Positions 1 to 10,836 of a DNA stretch of 64,000 nucleotides are shown here, in pieces. Both the position numbers and the translations under genes were made by a program. This stretch comes from Candidatus Gastranaerophilales bacterium. GTDB taxonomy: Bacteria > Cyanobacteriota > Vampirovibrionia > Gastranaerophilales > JANQFW01. Position 1 is the stretch's first letter; every line of letters starts with the position of its first letter. The DNA lies in contig JANQFW010000038.1 in NCBI GenBank assembly GCA_028277625.1, positions 1 to 64,000 on the forward strand, given 5' to 3'. Below the pieces are notes generated by a model. The model saw only the letters and a program-made list of their open reading frames with translations. It searched no databases and was not told where the DNA came from.

Positions 1-316
1 GCAAAACAAATTTATAGAACAAGCTTGGGAAGAGGCAAAGCAAGAAGTAAAAGAGAAAGCTTTGTATATCAGAGCTTGGGACAGGCTAGATAATTTTAAG
101 CTTGGTAAATATAAACTTGTAAAAAACAGCTCTAGCCATAAGCTGGCAAATTTAAAGATTTATAAAGAAATACCCAAAGGGGTAAAGCTGGTTAATACTG
201 GTTTAGCACCCGATACCAATGTTTTAAAAGATGAAAATAATCAAATAAATAATAATATAATAGACATAAATAGCAATAAAAAAGAAGAATTAAATAAGAA
301 AAAGCCACATTATTAG
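1..316 (+). CDS. 3' end of a hypothetical gene (paralogue of the gene at 43489-45075)
   Basis: The reading frame is open from base 2, so the ORF-track start at 62 is internal and the gene begins left of the window. The visible tail reads QNKFIEQAWEEAKQEVKE and ends EELNKKKPHY. It is nearly identical to the C-terminus of the 528-aa minus-strand protein at 43489-45075, including the FKLGKYKLVK block and the last 14 or so residues; the region between is more diverged. The composition is charged and Lys/Glu-rich, probably coiled coil. No family is recognised. A strong hairpin terminator follows. The two copies are about 43 kb apart in opposite orientation, suggesting a small dispersed family. Confidence 0.8.
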   Translation, partial: QNKFIEQAWEEAKQEVKEKALYIRAWDRLDNFKLGKYKLVKNSSSHKLANLKIYKEIPKGVKLVNTGLAPDTNVLKDENNQINNNIIDINSNKKEELNKKKPHY

Positions 317-343
317 TGAGCTTAATGTAAAAAACATACAATT

Positions 344-397
344 AAAGCCAATAATAACTTTTTGCTAAACAAAAGGGTAATTATTATTGGCTTTTTT
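344..397. terminator. Bidirectional intrinsic terminator
   Basis: A perfect 14-bp inverted repeat (AAAGCCAATAATAA / TTATTATTGGCTTT) flanks a 23-nt loop and is followed by a T-run on the plus strand. On the minus strand the stem is also followed by a short T-run. It lies between the convergent left-edge gene and argH and probably ends both transcripts. Confidence 0.85.
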
Positions 398-428
398 ATA
401 TATATCTATAATATACAAGCACAAAATT

Positions 429-1808
429 TTAAAGTAACAAGTATTTATTATTATTTTCAATAACTTTTTCTATAGCTTCTTTAGATGGTCCACCAGGCAG
501 ATTGCGCTTGTTTACACATTCTTCAAGACTAATAGCCTTATAAACAGACTCATCAAAAACATCAGAAATAGACTTATACTCATTTATACTAAGCTCATCA
601 AGCATTTTATCATGTTCAATGCAATAATATACCAGCTTTCCAAGAATTTCATGAGCATCCCTAAACGCCACACCTTTTTTAACAAGATAATCTGCCGCAT
701 CAGTAGCATTAGTAAATCCACCCTGAGCAGCTTTATACATATTATCTTTTTTAACACTCATAGTCTTAATCATTTGCGTAAAGACCGACAAAGATGTTTT
801 AACAGTGTCAATAGCATCAAACACTGCTTCTTTATCCTCTTGCATATCTTTATTATATGCCAAAGGGAGGGACTTCATAACAGTAAGCATTGCTATTAAA
901 TCACCATAAACACGCCCGGTTTTCCCTCTAACCAATTCGGCAATATCAGGATTTTTCTTCTGTGGCATAATACTACTACCGGTACTATAAGCATCATCCA
1001 ACTCTACAAAGCTAAATTCAGAAGAGCTCCACAATATAGTCTCCTCGCAAAATCTGCTTAAATGCATCATCAAGATAGATAAACAGCTTAATAACTCAAT
1101 AACATGGTCCCTGTCAGAAACAGCATCAATACTATTCTGGGTAATAAAGGGGAAGTCGAGTTCATCAGCAACAACATCCCTATCTAATGGATAAGTAGTA
1201 GTTGCCAACGCTCCAGACCCAAGAGGTAAAACATTCATACGCTTGTAGCAATCATCAAGTCTTGCACGATCACGCTTTAGCATCTCAAAATAAGCCAAAA
1301 CGTGATGTGCAAAAGATATAGGCTGCGCCCTCTGCAAATGAGTATACCCCGGCAAAATTGTTTCTTTATGTTGTTTAGCTGTATTATTTAATACCACTTG
1401 CAACTCTTTTATAAGGCTAGAGATATTAATAATCTCTTCTCTAAGGTACATCTTAATATCCAAAGCAACTTGATCGTTTCTGCTACGTCCTGTATGCAAT
1501 TTTTTACCCACATCACCAATTCTGGATATAAGCTCTTTCTCAATGTTCATATGAATATCCTCAGCCTGAACATCGAACTCAACTTTGCCGGCCTCAATAT
1601 CTGTAAGTATTTCTTTTAAAGTCTTTTTAATACTTTCAGCATCTTGCTTAGGTATGACACCTTGATTTCCAAGCATTCCCACATGTGCAATACTACCGAG
1701 AATGTCTTGCTTATACATTCTTTGGTCAACATCAATGGACGAATTAAAATCATCAACCATTGAAGCAGTAGATTTACTAAAGCGACCTCCCCAGAGTTTC
1801 ATAAGCAT
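429..1808 (-). CDS. argH: Argininosuccinate lyase
   Basis: Cleaves argininosuccinate to arginine and fumarate, the last step of arginine synthesis (cytoplasmic tetramer). The protein is 459 aa, the usual length. It begins LWGGRFSK and carries the fumarase/ASL superfamily signature [12 protein letters not shown], whose loop contains the catalytic Ser, plus [12 protein letters not shown] and the HTHLQ-type motif as [13 protein letters not shown]. It lies 12 bp downstream of argG, so it is co-transcribed. Two starts are possible: ATG at 1808, 4 nt after AAAAGG, or ATG at 1802, which gives the family-typical MKLWGGRF. I cannot choose firmly. Confidence 0.97.
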   Translation of the reverse strand: MLMKLWGGRFSKSTASMVDDFNSSIDVDQRMYKQDILGSIAHVGMLGNQGVIPKQDAESIKKTLKEILTDIEAGKVEFDVQAEDIHMNIEKELISRIGDVGKKLHTGRSRNDQVALDIKMYLREEIINISSLIKELQVVLNNTAKQHKETILPGYTHLQRAQPISFAHHVLAYFEMLKRDRARLDDCYKRMNVLPLGSGALATTTYPLDRDVVADELDFPFITQNSIDAVSDRDHVIELLSCLSILMMHLSRFCEETILWSSSEFSFVELDDAYSTGSSIMPQKKNPDIAELVRGKTGRVYGDLIAMLTVMKSLPLAYNKDMQEDKEAVFDAIDTVKTSLSVFTQMIKTMSVKKDNMYKAAQGGFTNATDAADYLVKKGVAFRDAHEILGKLVYYCIEHDKMLDELSINEYKSISDVFDESVYKAISLEECVNKRNLPGGPSKEAIEKVIENNNKYLLL

Positions 1809-1820
1809 TCATCCTTTTAA

Positions 1821-3038
1821 TTACTTAATATTATCTTTGTTAGCTTGCATCATTAATGCATTGACCTTTAACGGCAGACCAAACAGATTTATAAATCCTT
1901 CAGCATCTTTATGATTATATAGTTCACCGGTAGTAAAGCTAGCTAAGCTTTCATTATATAACGAATACTGTGAAGTAGAACCCGCAGGTATTATATTACC
2001 CTTGTATAATTTTAGTTTTACAGTACCTGTAACCGTTCTCTGTGTTGCATCAACAAATGCAGATAAAGCTTCTCTTAATGGTGTAAACCACTCTCCACTA
2101 TATGTTAATTCGGCAAATTTAATTCCAATCATTTCTTTATAAGCTATTGTCTGCTTATCAAGACACATATGCTCAAGCTCCTCGTGTGCTGCATAAAGAA
2201 TAGTTCCGCCCGGTGTTTCATACACACCTCTTGACTTCATTCCAACAACTCTGTTTTCTAACAAATCAATAGTACCAATGCCGTTCTTACCACCGATTTC
2301 ATTTAATTTATAAACTAATTGAGCAGGGCTTAGAGCTTCGCCATCAACTTTAACAGGAATGCCCTTTTCAAATTCAAGCTCTACATAAGTTGGTTCATCC
2401 GGTGCATTTTCTGGTGTAACAGACATCTGCAGAAGCTTGTTATAATTAGGCTCATTAGAAGGATCTTCTAATTCAAGGCCTTCGTGGCTAAGATGCCACA
2501 GATTTCTATCTCTACTGTAGCTTTCACCTTTCTTAACAGGCACTTCTATATTTCTCTTCTTACAGAATTCAATAGCATCTTCTCTAGATTGAATATCCCA
2601 TATCCTCCAAGGAGCAATAATCTTTAAGTGTGGTGCTAATGCCTTAATCGTTAATTCAAAACGAACCTGATCGTTACCTTTACCGGTAGCACCATGACAA
2701 ATCGCTTCTGCACCTTCTTTTAAAGCAACATCAACTAATTTCTTAGCGATTAATGGTCGAGCAATAGACGTACCAAGCAAATATTTACCTTCATATACAG
2801 CACCAGCTTTTAACATAGGCCATACATAGTCAGAAGTAAACTCTTCATCAACTTCTTCAAGATAGTATTTACACGCCCCGGTTGAAAGAGCTTTTTGCTC
2901 CAAACCTTCGGTCTCTTTACCCTGGCCAACATCAACACATACAGCGATTACCTCATAGTCATAGTTTTCTTTTAACCAAGGTATAATAACTGTAGTATCT
3001 AATCCGCCGGAATAAGCTAATATCACTTTTTTCTTCAT
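1821..3038 (-). CDS. argG: Argininosuccinate synthase
   Basis: Joins citrulline and aspartate with ATP hydrolysis to AMP to form argininosuccinate. The N-terminal PP-loop ATP pyrophosphatase motif [10 protein letters not shown] is intact, as are [14 protein letters not shown] and [15 protein letters not shown]. At 405 aa it matches bacterial ArgG. An AAGGAAGG ribosome site precedes the ATG. It heads the argGH pair and is separated from carB upstream by a 170-bp gap that probably holds its own promoter. Confidence 0.97.
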   Translation of the reverse strand: MKKKVILAYSGGLDTTVIIPWLKENYDYEVIAVCVDVGQGKETEGLEQKALSTGACKYYLEEVDEEFTSDYVWPMLKAGAVYEGKYLLGTSIARPLIAKKLVDVALKEGAEAICHGATGKGNDQVRFELTIKALAPHLKIIAPWRIWDIQSREDAIEFCKKRNIEVPVKKGESYSRDRNLWHLSHEGLELEDPSNEPNYNKLLQMSVTPENAPDEPTYVELEFEKGIPVKVDGEALSPAQLVYKLNEIGGKNGIGTIDLLENRVVGMKSRGVYETPGGTILYAAHEELEHMCLDKQTIAYKEMIGIKFAELTYSGEWFTPLREALSAFVDATQRTVTGTVKLKLYKGNIIPAGSTSQYSLYNESLASFTTGELYNHKDAEGFINLFGLPLKVNALMMQANKDNIK

Positions 3039-3208
3039 TTATATGATCCTTCCTTTAGTGATTTCTTGCCTTTTATATATTACAGAATACTAGCAATATA
3101 GTTTAATTATCAATAGTTTAATTTAATTTTTTTCGTAAAATACACGATTTAGTTTAGATATTCACTTTATTATAAAGACTTATATCTTTATTTAAAGTTT
3201 TTTAATAT
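3039..3208 (-). promoter_or_regulatory. Intergenic region upstream of argG, possible promoter
   Basis: These 170 bp separate carB from argG, whereas all other gaps inside the arginine block are 1-24 bp. Read on the minus strand it holds TTGATA and, 18 nt on, TATTCT as a weak -35/-10 candidate. No clear terminator hairpin for carB is visible, so read-through is also possible. Confidence 0.3.
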
Positions 3209-6200
3209 TTATTTTTTGACTTTTAATAAATTTTTATTAATATAATAATCAATAGTTTCGTACGTAAGCTCAGCGTTATCCTTTAAAGACTTAAGAGCAA
3301 CAAGATAAGCATTAATAGTATCCAGTGAAGTAAATCCAGGTATCTTATACTGCTCAGCAATTGCCCTAATTTTAAACCCGCTGCGTTTTGGATTCTTACC
3401 TAAAGTCGGTATATTAAGACTCATAGTAATCTCACCCGCCTTGATCTTTTGCTCTATCAACTGTGAGTCATGACGATCAATAAGCTCAACATCAAGGCCT
3501 TTTTGCTGATAGAATTCACCAGTATGCTTTGTAGCTATTACTTTAAATCCAAGATCAATAAACTCTTTTATTGTATTTAAAGATTCTTCTCTAGCCTCAG
3601 GCTTTAAAGATACAAGCAAGCAGCCACTTTGAGGAAATGCAAATCCAGCCCCCTTAAATGCCTTTATTAAAGCCCTATCATAAGTAGTGTCAACACCAAG
3701 CACTTCACCGGTAGACTTCATTTCAGGGGTTAAAGCAACGTCAACATCATTAAGTTTTTGGAATGAAAATACAGGAGCTTTAACAGCTACCAAATTACTT
3801 GAAGGCTTTAATCCGGTACCATATCCTAAATCTTTTAGGTTCTCACCTAAAATAGCTTTAATAGCAAGATCAACCATAGGAACCTTTGTAACTTTACTAA
3901 GTATTGGCACAGTACGAGAGGCTCTAGGATTGACCTCTATTACATAAACCTCTTCATCCTTTACGACAAACTGAATATTCATCAAGCCGATAACCTGTAA
4001 AGCTTTTGCCAGTTTTGCAGTATAGTCAACCAAGGTATCTAAAACCTTTTGAGATATTGTTTGAGTCGGATATGTACAGAAGCTATCACCGGAGTGAATA
4101 CCAGTTCTTTCGATATGCTCCATAATTCCAGGTATTAAAATATCATTCCTGTCGGAGATTGCATCAACTTCAACCTCTTTACCTTCAATGTACTGGTCAA
4201 TAAGAATAGGATGATCAGGTGAAAGGGAAGCGGCTTCTTTCACATAAGATTTTAATCCATTTTCATCATAAACAATCTGCATAGCTCTACCACCTATAAC
4301 ATAAGAAGGTCTTACCAACACAGGAAAACCAATACTTCTGGCAGTAGTTATAGCATCTCTCAAGTTAGTTACAGCTGCGCCTTTTGGTTGTTTAATATCT
4401 AATTCTCTTAATAATCTTTCGAATCTTTTTCTGTCTTCTGCAACGTCAATAGATTCTACAGAAGTACCAAGTATCTGAACACCTCTTTTTAAAAGCTTTG
4501 GCGCAAGATTAATCGCAGTTTGCCCACCAAATTGAACAATTACACCCTGCGGCATTTCTTTTCTGATTACGTTATAAACATCTTCAATATACAGAGGTTC
4601 AAAATACAACTTATCTGCTGTATCAAAATCAGTACTAACTGTTTCAGGATTGTTATTTATAATAATTGATTCATATCCAGCTTTTTGAATACCCCAAGCA
4701 GCATGAACAGAGCAATAATCAAACTCTATACCCTGACCTATTCTTATTGGGCCTGAGCCTATTACTATTATTTTTTTATTTTTAGTTATTTCATTTTCAT
4801 CTTCTTTCTCAAAAGTTGAATAATAATAAGGTGTAGCAGATTCAAATTCAGCGGCACAGGTATCTACCATTTTATAAACAGGATATAAATTATGCGCTCT
4901 TCTTAGTGTATCAAGTGTTTCCATTGACTCACCTGAGAGGTCTACTATCTCAGGGTCGGTAAAACCGCTTGACTCTGCCTTATGAAGAAGCTCAACAGTT
5001 AACTCTTCTGCCTCTAAACGATTTTCTATATTTACTATATTGCCGATTTTATTGATAAACCAAGGGTCTATTTTAGTAATTTCAAATATTTCTTCGGTAG
5101 AAATACCTTTTCTTAAAGCTTCAGCTAGCACAAAAACTCTTTTATCATCACAAATATGAAGCTTATCAATAACTTCATCTTGCGAAAGCATTTCCAACTT
5201 GGGACTTCTTAATCCATTCCCTTTACCCTCAAGAGATATTACAGCTTTCAAAAATGAACTTTCAAAAGTTCTATCAATTGCCATTACCTCGCCTGTAGCT
5301 TTCATCTGGGTTCCTAGCTTTCTATTAGCATAAGAAAACTTATCAAAAGGCCATTTAGGAATTTTTGTTACTACATAGTCAAGCGCAGGCTCAAATGACG
5401 CCATTGTTTTCTTTGTAACATAGTTAGGTATTTCGTGTAAATTCATACCAATAGCAATTTTAGCTGCAATTTTGGCAATAGGATAACCAGCTGCCTTGGA
5501 TGCCAATGCAGAAGATCTGCTAACCCTTGGGTTAACTTCAATCACAACATACTCCATACTTTCAGGATTAAGTGCATATTGAACATTACACCCACCTTCA
5601 ATCTCTAATGCTCTTATTATTTTAATAGCAGAGGTTCTTAGCATATGGTATTCTTCATCTCTCAATGTCTGAGAAGGAGCAACAACTATGCTATCTCCAG
5701 TATGAACTCCAACAGGATCAAGATTTTCCATATTACAAACAACTATACAGGTATCATTAGAGTCCCTCATTACCTCATATTCAATCTCTTTCCAGCCAGC
5801 AACGCTTTGTTCCAACAATACTTGATTAATTCTACTATGCAATAAACCTTTGTGTAGTATGTCTTTTAATTCTTCATTATTATGTGCAATGCCACCGCCA
5901 GTACCACCAAGGGTATAAGCCGGCCTAATAATCACAGGAAAACCTATTTCTTTAACAAAAGCCTCGCCATCTTCCAGAGTGCAAACGATTTGGCTTTTAG
6001 GCACAGGCTCTTTTATTTCCTTCATTAAATCTTTAAAACTTTCCCTATCCTCTGCTTTTTTAATTGTATCAAGAGAAGTACCCAGCAATTTTACATTATA
6101 TTTATCTAAAATCCCTGCTTCTTGAAGCTCAACAGCAATATTAAGACCAGTTTGCCCACCTAATGTAGGTAATAATCCGTCAGGGCGTTCTTTATCTATA

Positions 6201-6430
6201 ATATAAGACAAAATCTCTACATTTAAAGGCTGTATATATACCCTATCTGCCATATTATCATCTGTCATGATAGTTGCAGGATTACTATTTACAAGGACCA
6301 CTTCCATATTTTCTTCTTTTAAAGATTTACACGCCTGAGTACCGGCATAATCAAATTCTGCAGCCTGTCCAATTATAATAGGACCAGATCCAACAACCAA
6401 AACTTTTTTAACTTCTTTATTTGCCGACAT
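3209..6430 (-). CDS. carB: Carbamoyl-phosphate synthase large subunit
   Basis: Makes carbamoyl phosphate from bicarbonate, two ATP and ammonia channelled from CarA, feeding arginine and pyrimidines. At 1073 aa it is full length, with the two homologous ATP-grasp halves visible: VVGSGPIIIGQAAEFDYAG near residue 12 and VIGSGPIRIGQGIEFDYCS near residue 558. Each half has its GGTGGGIA / IGGRAMQIV lid motif. The C-terminal MGS-like allosteric domain begins near residue 935. The ATG lies one base after the carA stop, with a GGAGAGGGG ribosome site inside carA, indicating translational coupling. Confidence 0.98.
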   Translation of the reverse strand: MSANKEVKKVLVVGSGPIIIGQAAEFDYAGTQACKSLKEENMEVVLVNSNPATIMTDDNMADRVYIQPLNVEILSYIIDKERPDGLLPTLGGQTGLNIAVELQEAGILDKYNVKLLGTSLDTIKKAEDRESFKDLMKEIKEPVPKSQIVCTLEDGEAFVKEIGFPVIIRPAYTLGGTGGGIAHNNEELKDILHKGLLHSRINQVLLEQSVAGWKEIEYEVMRDSNDTCIVVCNMENLDPVGVHTGDSIVVAPSQTLRDEEYHMLRTSAIKIIRALEIEGGCNVQYALNPESMEYVVIEVNPRVSRSSALASKAAGYPIAKIAAKIAIGMNLHEIPNYVTKKTMASFEPALDYVVTKIPKWPFDKFSYANRKLGTQMKATGEVMAIDRTFESSFLKAVISLEGKGNGLRSPKLEMLSQDEVIDKLHICDDKRVFVLAEALRKGISTEEIFEITKIDPWFINKIGNIVNIENRLEAEELTVELLHKAESSGFTDPEIVDLSGESMETLDTLRRAHNLYPVYKMVDTCAAEFESATPYYYSTFEKEDENEITKNKKIIVIGSGPIRIGQGIEFDYCSVHAAWGIQKAGYESIIINNNPETVSTDFDTADKLYFEPLYIEDVYNVIRKEMPQGVIVQFGGQTAINLAPKLLKRGVQILGTSVESIDVAEDRKRFERLLRELDIKQPKGAAVTNLRDAITTARSIGFPVLVRPSYVIGGRAMQIVYDENGLKSYVKEAASLSPDHPILIDQYIEGKEVEVDAISDRNDILIPGIMEHIERTGIHSGDSFCTYPTQTISQKVLDTLVDYTAKLAKALQVIGLMNIQFVVKDEEVYVIEVNPRASRTVPILSKVTKVPMVDLAIKAILGENLKDLGYGTGLKPSSNLVAVKAPVFSFQKLNDVDVALTPEMKSTGEVLGVDTTYDRALIKAFKGAGFAFPQSGCLLVSLKPEAREESLNTIKEFIDLGFKVIATKHTGEFYQQKGLDVELIDRHDSQLIEQKIKAGEITMSLNIPTLGKNPKRSGFKIRAIAEQYKIPGFTSLDTINAYLVALKSLKDNAELTYETIDYYINKNLLKVKK

Positions 6431-6431
6431 T

Positions 6432-7496
6432 TTACTTCCCCTCTCCTATTGACTCTAGCCACTCTTTAAATAAATAACTTGCATCTTCAGGCCCTGGCCC
6501 AGCTTCCGGGTGAAACTGTACAGAGTGAATATTCAGGTCAGGACAGCTATAGCCCTCTATTGTATTGTCATTCACATTAACATGTGTAATTTGAATATTA
6601 CTAGGCAAACTTTTGTCAGATACTGCATATCCATGATTTTGAGAAGTCATGGTTACTCTATTGTTTCTTTTATCAATAACAGGATGATTACTACCTCTAT
6701 GACCAAATTTAAGCTTATAAGTATCTGCACCAAGGGCTAAAGAAACTATCTGATGACCTAAACAGATACAAAATATAGGCAGTTTTCCGATTAAATTCTT
6801 GGCAGTACTAATAGCTTCATGTACATCTTTGGGATCTCCAGGGCCGTTTGAAAATAAAATCGCATCAAGTTTATCATTTAATATTGCTTGAGATGATGTA
6901 TTCCAAGGATATATATAAATTTCACACCCTAATTGCTTTAAATATTTAATAATATAAGACTTTACACCAAAGTCTAAAATACCCACCTTTTTGCCGGATG
7001 CAGGGATAATTTCCTTTTGCTGACGCGAAACATTAGCCACGACATCAGAGGGAAATTTGTATTTTTCAAGCTTATTTACTAATTCATCAGTTATTTTCTC
7101 AGTTGTAACAATGCAATTCATAGTACCTTGCTTGCGGATCTTCTTTGTTAGCATTCTAGTGTCAACATCTGCAATGGCAAAAATATTATTATCTTTTAAG
7201 TAATCAGAAAGATTTCCGGTACTTTTCCAATTACTTTCCATTTCACAGTATTCTTTTACTACAAATCCATTTACTTTTATTGATTCCGATTGTACATCAT
7301 CAAGATTTACACCGTAATTACCTATCAAAGGATAAGTCATTACTACAACTTGTCCTGCATAAGAAGGATCAGTGAGAACCTCTTGATATCCTGTCATGCC
7401 GGTATTAAATACAATTTCGCCCATCACTGTTTTTTCCGCACCAAAGGATGTGCCCTCTATGATTGTTCCATCTTCCAATAATATATACGCTTTCAT
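6432..7496 (-). CDS. carA: Carbamoyl-phosphate synthase small (glutaminase) subunit
   Basis: Hydrolyses glutamine and passes ammonia to CarB. The N-terminal CPSase_sm domain is followed by a class I glutamine amidotransferase domain with the nucleophile Cys245 in CICLGHQ and the His/Glu pair in QFHPEAGPGPED. It is 354 aa, typical. AGGAGAT lies 7 bases before ATG. It follows argD by 10 bp and precedes carB by 1 bp, so it belongs to the arginine operon. Because this cluster is arginine-linked, the enzyme may be the arginine-controlled isozyme or the only one; the window cannot tell. Confidence 0.98.
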   Translation of the reverse strand: MKAYILLEDGTIIEGTSFGAEKTVMGEIVFNTGMTGYQEVLTDPSYAGQVVVMTYPLIGNYGVNLDDVQSESIKVNGFVVKEYCEMESNWKSTGNLSDYLKDNNIFAIADVDTRMLTKKIRKQGTMNCIVTTEKITDELVNKLEKYKFPSDVVANVSRQQKEIIPASGKKVGILDFGVKSYIIKYLKQLGCEIYIYPWNTSSQAILNDKLDAILFSNGPGDPKDVHEAISTAKNLIGKLPIFCICLGHQIVSLALGADTYKLKFGHRGSNHPVIDKRNNRVTMTSQNHGYAVSDKSLPSNIQITHVNVNDNTIEGYSCPDLNIHSVQFHPEAGPGPEDASYLFKEWLESIGEGK

Positions 7497-7506
7497 GCCA
7501 TATCTC

Positions 7507-8688
7507 CTATAAAGTTTCTTTTAATATCGCAATTGCCTTATCAACTTCTTCTTTGCTAATTATTAAAGGCGGTACAAACCTTATAACATTTGATCCAGCC
7601 CCAACTAATAAAAGACCATTATTTAAACATTCCAAAATAACATCAGCAGCTGGCTTATCAATCTCTATACCCTGCATAAGCCCAACACCTCTAATATCCT
7701 TTATACATTTTTTTTCTTTTTTTAGGTTTTGCAAGCATTCGCTTAAGTATTCACCTATTTCCCAGGTACTTTTTAATATATTTTTATTTAAAAGAAAATC
7801 TAATACCGTAAGCCCGGCCGAACAAGCTAAAGCATTACCGCCAAATGTACTTGCATGATCTCCTGGCTGAAAAGCCCGAGCCACATTTTCTATCGCAAGT
7901 ATTGCGCCAATTGGACAACCTCCACCTAAGCCCTTTGCTAAAGCAATAACATCAGGCGCAACATCATAATATTCATAAGCAAATAAATATCCTGTTCTGC
8001 CCATTCCACATTGCACTTCATCATAAGCAAGAACTATATTATTTTCATCACAAATTTTTCTTACTTCTTGCAAATATTCTTTTGATACAGGTCTAATACC
8101 ACCTTCACCCTGTATTGGCTCTAGGATTATCCCACAGGTATTGTCTGACATTTGCGCTTTTAAAGATTCTATATCATTAAATTCAGCATATTTAATGCCT
8201 GGCAATAATGGAATTAAGCCTTCTTGATATTTATCTTGACCTGTTGCAGTAATAGCCCCATAAGTTCTACCATGGAAAGATTGTTTGATAGTAATAATTT
8301 CAAAACAATCATCTCCTTTAAATTTTTTACCATACTTCCTACATAATTTTAAAATACCCTCAATAGCTTCTGCTCCGCTGTTACAGAAAAATACCTTGTC
8401 AAAAATACTATTTTCAACAAGGCACTTAGCTAATTCTATTTGAGGTTTATTCCAATATAAGTTTGAAATATGGATTAATTTCCCGATTTGGTCCGTCAGG
8501 TTTGAAATAAAATCTTTATTATTATAACCAAGTGTATTAACAGCTATACCAGATACAAAATCAAGGTATTTTTTGCCATTTGTATCAGTGACATAGCAGC
8601 CATCTGCACTTTCTATTGTGACAGGAAAGCGCTTATATGTATTCATTACGTATTTATCACCAAGTTCAAGCCAATTTTGCTCAGACAT
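7507..8688 (-). CDS. argD: Acetylornithine aminotransferase
   Basis: PLP-dependent class III aminotransferase that converts N-acetylglutamate semialdehyde to N-acetylornithine. Motifs include FVSGIAVNTLG, the AYDEVQCGMGRTG cofactor-binding stretch and the Schiff-base Lys in VIALAKGLGGG. At 393 aa it is the normal size. The position between argB and carA in an argCJBD order supports ArgD over other omega-aminotransferases. AGAGGAAGAAA precedes ATG, and it lies 9 bp after argB. Confidence 0.95.
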   Translation of the reverse strand: MSEQNWLELGDKYVMNTYKRFPVTIESADGCYVTDTNGKKYLDFVSGIAVNTLGYNNKDFISNLTDQIGKLIHISNLYWNKPQIELAKCLVENSIFDKVFFCNSGAEAIEGILKLCRKYGKKFKGDDCFEIITIKQSFHGRTYGAITATGQDKYQEGLIPLLPGIKYAEFNDIESLKAQMSDNTCGIILEPIQGEGGIRPVSKEYLQEVRKICDENNIVLAYDEVQCGMGRTGYLFAYEYYDVAPDVIALAKGLGGGCPIGAILAIENVARAFQPGDHASTFGGNALACSAGLTVLDFLLNKNILKSTWEIGEYLSECLQNLKKEKKCIKDIRGVGLMQGIEIDKPAADVILECLNNGLLLVGAGSNVIRFVPPLIISKEEVDKAIAILKETL

Positions 8689-8697
8689 TTTCTTCCT

Positions 8698-9579
8698 CTA
8701 TTTCTCTATTTGGGTCCCAATTCCCTTATGAGTAAATATCTCTAATAACAAGCTGTGTTCAACTCTACCATCTAAGATATGAACGGTCTTTACACCAGCT
8801 TCAACACCAGAAACACAACACTCAACCTTTGGTATCATCCCACCTGATATGATTTTTTGCTCAATATAACTCGCCACTTCTTTGACAGTCATTCTTGATA
8901 TTAAAGATTCACTATCATTTACATCTTTTAAAACACCTGGTACATCTGTAAGATATACAAGCTTATTAGCATTTAAAGCACCGGCAATTGCACTTGCAGC
9001 ATAATCAGCATTTATATTATAGCCATTACCGCTACAGTCTTTACCCACAGGTGCTATTACCGGAATAAAATCATTGTCGATTACTGCCTTTATTAAGTCA
9101 GTATTTACTTTTTCTACTTCACCTATCTGCCCTGCGTCTTTACCATTGATATACTTCTTTTTTGCAGTTAAAATATTGCCGTCTTTACCGCTTACGCCTA
9201 CAGCATTTACCCCTAGTGTCTGCAAATTAGAAACTATATCTTTATTTACCTTACCAGAAAGAACCATTTCAACAACTTCCATTGTTTTAGCATCAGTAAC
9301 CCTTAATCCATCGACAAACTCGGGCTCCTTACCTATTTCATCCAACATATTATTAATACTAGGACCACCCCCGTGTACAATAACAGGATATATACCTACT
9401 CTTTTTAATAACACAATATCTTGAAAAACCTTTTGTTTTAATCGCTCATCAAGCATTGCGCTGCCACCATACTTAATAACAAAGATATTTCCCGAAAATT
9501 CTTTGATATAAGGTAATGCTTCTATTAGTACATTAGCCTTTTCAATATATTTTTGCATTGTATTATTAATCACTTCCAT
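8698..9579 (-). CDS. argB: Acetylglutamate kinase
   Basis: Phosphorylates N-acetylglutamate, usually the arginine-feedback step. The amino-acid-kinase fold motifs are FVIKYGGSAM near residue 33, VIVHGGGPSIN and SGGMIPKVE near the end. At 293 aa with a roughly 20-residue N-terminal helix before the first Lys motif (NNTMQKYIEKANVLIEAL), it looks like the arginine-sensitive hexameric type, which carries such a helix (inference). The helix start is supported by an AAGGGAG site before the first ATG. Spacing to argJ upstream is 12 bp. Confidence 0.96.
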   Translation of the reverse strand: MEVINNTMQKYIEKANVLIEALPYIKEFSGNIFVIKYGGSAMLDERLKQKVFQDIVLLKRVGIYPVIVHGGGPSINNMLDEIGKEPEFVDGLRVTDAKTMEVVEMVLSGKVNKDIVSNLQTLGVNAVGVSGKDGNILTAKKKYINGKDAGQIGEVEKVNTDLIKAVIDNDFIPVIAPVGKDCSGNGYNINADYAASAIAGALNANKLVYLTDVPGVLKDVNDSESLISRMTVKEVASYIEQKIISGGMIPKVECCVSGVEAGVKTVHILDGRVEHSLLLEIFTHKGIGTQIEK

Positions 9580-9591
9580 TATTTTGCTCCC

Positions 9592-10812
9592 TTATGACCT
9601 ATATTCGCCATTTATTTTTACGTATTCATAACTTAAATCACAACCCCAGGCTTTGGCCTCAGCAGTACCTTGATTTAAATCGATTTGTGCTTTTATTTCT
9701 TTTTCTTCTAATATTTCTAAAGCTCTATCTTCATTAAATTCAATAGGTTTACCATTATCAACAAGTGTTATCTCACCGGAATTACTTTTAAATAAAACAT
9801 TAATCTTATCAAAATCAAATTTAACACCAGAGTAGCCCATTGCTGCTACAATCCTGCCCCAGTTTGCATCCTCACCAAAAAAAGCGGTTTTAACAAGACT
9901 AGAGTTAATAACAGTTTTGCACATTTTCTTGGCATCTTCTTTAGAATTTGCTGAGCGCACGTGTATTTCGATAAACTTGGTTGCACCCTCGCCATCCTTA
10001 ATGATTTGCTTGGCTAGATATCTGTTAATTTTATCAAGTGCCTGCTTGAACATATCATACTCTGTAGAATCAGGCATAATTTCAGGAATATCAGTCTTAC
10101 CGTTAGCTAACAGTACAACCATATCATTTGTACTCGTATCCCCATCAACAGAAATCATATTATAACTGTCATCAACACTTTCTTTAAGCATTTTTTGCAA
10201 TAAACTAGAGCCAATATTGGCATCTGTAAATAAAAAAGAAAGCATAGTCGCCATATTAGGATGAATCATTCCAGAACCTTTTGCTTGCCCAACTATTTTA
10301 ACAGGCTTATCAAATAGTTCAAGTTCAATAGTAATCTGTTTAGTAAATGTATCAGTAGTTAAAATACCTTCTGCTGCATCGTTAAAAGCCTCTTCTCTAT
10401 TATCCAGGGCTGGTATATTATCTTGAATACCTTTAGAAATCAAGTTAATAGGTAAAACCTGACCGATAATTCCTGTTGAAGCAACAAAAACTTCTTCCTT
10501 GTTTAGATTAAGACCATCTGCAAGATCTTGTGCCATTTGTTGAGCGTGAACTTTTCCAATTTCACCGGTACAAGCATTAGCATTACCACTATTTATAACT
10601 ATAGCCCGTATTTTATTACCATCATCTAATAATTTTTTATTCCATAGCAAAGGTGCTGCTTTCAAAGCATTCCTGGTGAAGACTGCCGCTGCATTGCAAT
10701 TATTCTTGCTATAATAGATGGTTAAATCTTTTCTTTTTCTTTTTATCCCTATATGACTACCTACTGCAAAAAATCCATTCGGGGCAATGACTTTCTCTCC
10801 TATGACTTTCAT
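9592..10812 (-). CDS. argJ: Glutamate N-acetyltransferase / ornithine acetyltransferase
   Basis: Transfers acetyl from acetylornithine to glutamate and, in bifunctional forms, also acetylates glutamate from acetyl-CoA, allowing a cyclic arginine pathway. The protein is 406 aa and contains the self-cleavage site in HPNMATMLSF with nucleophile Thr189. Autocleavage into alpha and beta chains is expected. AAGGAGAG precedes ATG. No argA or argE is seen in the window, consistent with the cyclic route, but absence here proves little. Confidence 0.96.
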   Translation of the reverse strand: MKVIGEKVIAPNGFFAVGSHIGIKRKRKDLTIYYSKNNCNAAAVFTRNALKAAPLLWNKKLLDDGNKIRAIVINSGNANACTGEIGKVHAQQMAQDLADGLNLNKEEVFVASTGIIGQVLPINLISKGIQDNIPALDNREEAFNDAAEGILTTDTFTKQITIELELFDKPVKIVGQAKGSGMIHPNMATMLSFLFTDANIGSSLLQKMLKESVDDSYNMISVDGDTSTNDMVVLLANGKTDIPEIMPDSTEYDMFKQALDKINRYLAKQIIKDGEGATKFIEIHVRSANSKEDAKKMCKTVINSSLVKTAFFGEDANWGRIVAAMGYSGVKFDFDKINVLFKSNSGEITLVDNGKPIEFNEDRALEILEEKEIKAQIDLNQGTAEAKAWGCDLSYEYVKINGEYRS

Positions 10813-10836
10813 TATTCTCTCCTTGATAAAATCTGG

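Noticed and set aside
612-899. Plus-strand ORF inside argH
   Set aside because: It is an antisense shadow of a conserved enzyme gene, without a ribosome site or recognisable protein features. Many other ORF-track lines were dropped for the same reason.
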